Positions 5,390-5,999 of a DNA stretch of 5,999 bases are shown here, in pieces. Numbering within the stretch: position 1 is the first letter of the stretch; each line of letters starts with the position of its first letter. A program made the translations under genes and the position numbers. Below the pieces are notes generated by a model that saw nothing but the letters and a program-made list of their open reading frames with translations, had not been told where the DNA came from and made no database searches. Origin of the DNA: JAOABV01 sp964473505 (lineage in GTDB: Bacteria; Hydrothermota; Tepidihabitantia; Tepidihabitantales; CAIPLT01); the NCBI GenBank assembly GCA_964473505.1, contig CAYYPG010000100.1, forward strand, positions 1 through 5,999. The letters are read 5' to 3'.

Positions 5390-5999
5390 GTTTCTTAAGA
5401 TGAGTAGCGAAGACAAAAAATTAACAATTGATATATTTTTGCAAATATAAAATTTACTAAAGCTTTATAGTGTTTTAACTAATTCCGAACATTTTTCGGG
5501 AAAATACTAAAAAAGTTCAGTTGTTTTCCAATTACCTACATATTACTTATTACTTAAATAAAATTGACTTAAAAGTTGCGACGAAAAGATTCTTTATTAT
5601 ATTACATAATGGCTTAATATTAATTCTTTGAAAAATATCCCCACTATAATCGTTAATCAATTAAAGATGTTAATAGTTCACAGGTAGAAAAAGTGATTTT
5701 AAAAGAGAAAAAATAATCATTACTATTCGGTGATTATGATACACTGCTGGAAAAATTCTTGATTGAGTTCGGCGACAGTTAATTTTCAAGATGTTATCAT
5801 TAGAATACTTTTCGGCTTGTTGACCTGAAGATAAATGGTATGAAATATTAAGCCAAGATAAGACGAAGCGACACATTGACTTCTTTGTGAAGTAAAATAG
5901 AAGATATAAATTTATACTCCTCGGACAGGAAAGCAATAGTAATTATGGTAAATTTTTGAGGTACGAGATAACATAGATTTGATAGGGCTTGGAGGCACT
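5390..5999. other. 610-base tail with no gene recognised
   Basis: Every + strand frame is broken by frequent stops. An 88-codon minus-strand frame (5670-5936) begins with TTG and has no family resemblance. Short protein-like stretches, such as the + strand frame reading FGDYDTLLEKFLIEFGDS (about 5725-5778, then a stop), may be remnants of a decayed gene or chance. Small inverted repeats are present (5713-5719 with 5731-5737; 5879-5883 with 5889-5893). GGAGG at 5991-5995 may be the ribosome binding site of a gene starting just past the window. Confidence 0.5.
5713..5737. repeat. 7-bp inverted repeat
   Basis: ATAATCA (5713-5719) pairs perfectly with TGATTAT (5731-5737) around an 11-base loop. 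No T-run follows. It is 324 bases after hslV, so it is unlikely to be that gene's terminator; it may be a minor structure or chance in AT-rich DNA. Confidence 0.25.

Noticed and set aside
5488..5507. Hairpin TTCCGAA / TTCGGGAA after hslV as a terminator
   Set aside because: The stem has a bulge, no T-run follows on the + strand, and it lies about 100 bases after the stop codon.
5670..5936. 88-codon minus-strand open frame
   Set aside because: It begins at TTG, is Cys/Tyr/Leu-rich and shows no recognisable motif. GAGGAG lies after, not before, the start. The AT-rich stretch easily yields frames of this length.
3762..5996. GCCTCCAAGC (3762-3771) and its reverse complement (5987-5996) as terminal inverted repeats of a 2.2-kb element
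   Set aside because: A 10-base match is expected several times by chance in 6 kb, it does not extend, and no transposase or recombinase lies between. The 5987 site is better read as a ribosome binding site.
5943..5999. Minus-strand frame open to the window edge (reading SASKPYQIYVISYLKNLP then stop), a possible gene end
   Set aside because: All three minus frames are open at the edge for a short distance and 18 residues are too few to judge. The GGAGG reading on the + strand is at least as good.

Overview
The window is AT-rich bacterial DNA with three genes I can support, all on the + strand: a 1190-residue modular secreted protein (141-3713), a small predicted zinc metallopeptidase (4103-4465) and HslV, the peptidase subunit of the HslUV protease (4841-5389). 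Together they leave about a quarter of the window non-coding (1-140, 3714-4102, 4466-4840, 5390-5999), which is high for a bacterium.

The big protein suggests the organism. It joins a signal peptide, an adhesin-like jelly-roll domain, CARDB/Fn3-like modules, six kelch-like repeats and a C-terminal tail resembling the type IX secretion (Por/gliding) sorting domain. That architecture is typical of the Fibrobacteres-Chlorobi-Bacteroidetes group and nearby candidate phyla. The 'ALKGNNT.EFW.Y' style of kelch repeat and the low GC remind me of candidate division WOR-3 (Stahlbacteria/Hydrothermae) genomes. This is recall and inference; there is no rRNA or marker phylogeny in the window.

Layout: 1-140 is a short leader with a TTGACA box but no Shine-Dalgarno site. 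The surface protein follows. Next is a 389-base gap with a long inverted repeat and a diverged copy of a motif also found upstream of the surface gene. The metallopeptidase comes next, probably with its own promoter. A 375-base gap then holds a pair of direct repeats 83 bases apart with a perfect 8-bp hairpin between them. HslV follows, with a strong Shine-Dalgarno site. The last 610 bases hold no convincing gene, although a GGAGG five bases from the edge hints that another + strand gene starts just outside.

The three genes do not look like one pathway. The gaps are too long for a tight operon, and the products act in different places: cell surface, probably cytoplasm, and cytoplasm. The main oddities are HslV without an adjacent hslU, the mix of one strong and two absent Shine-Dalgarno sites, and the repeat-bearing gaps. 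I see no tRNA, rRNA, CRISPR array, transposase or phage gene, and no clear evidence of a wholly new system.
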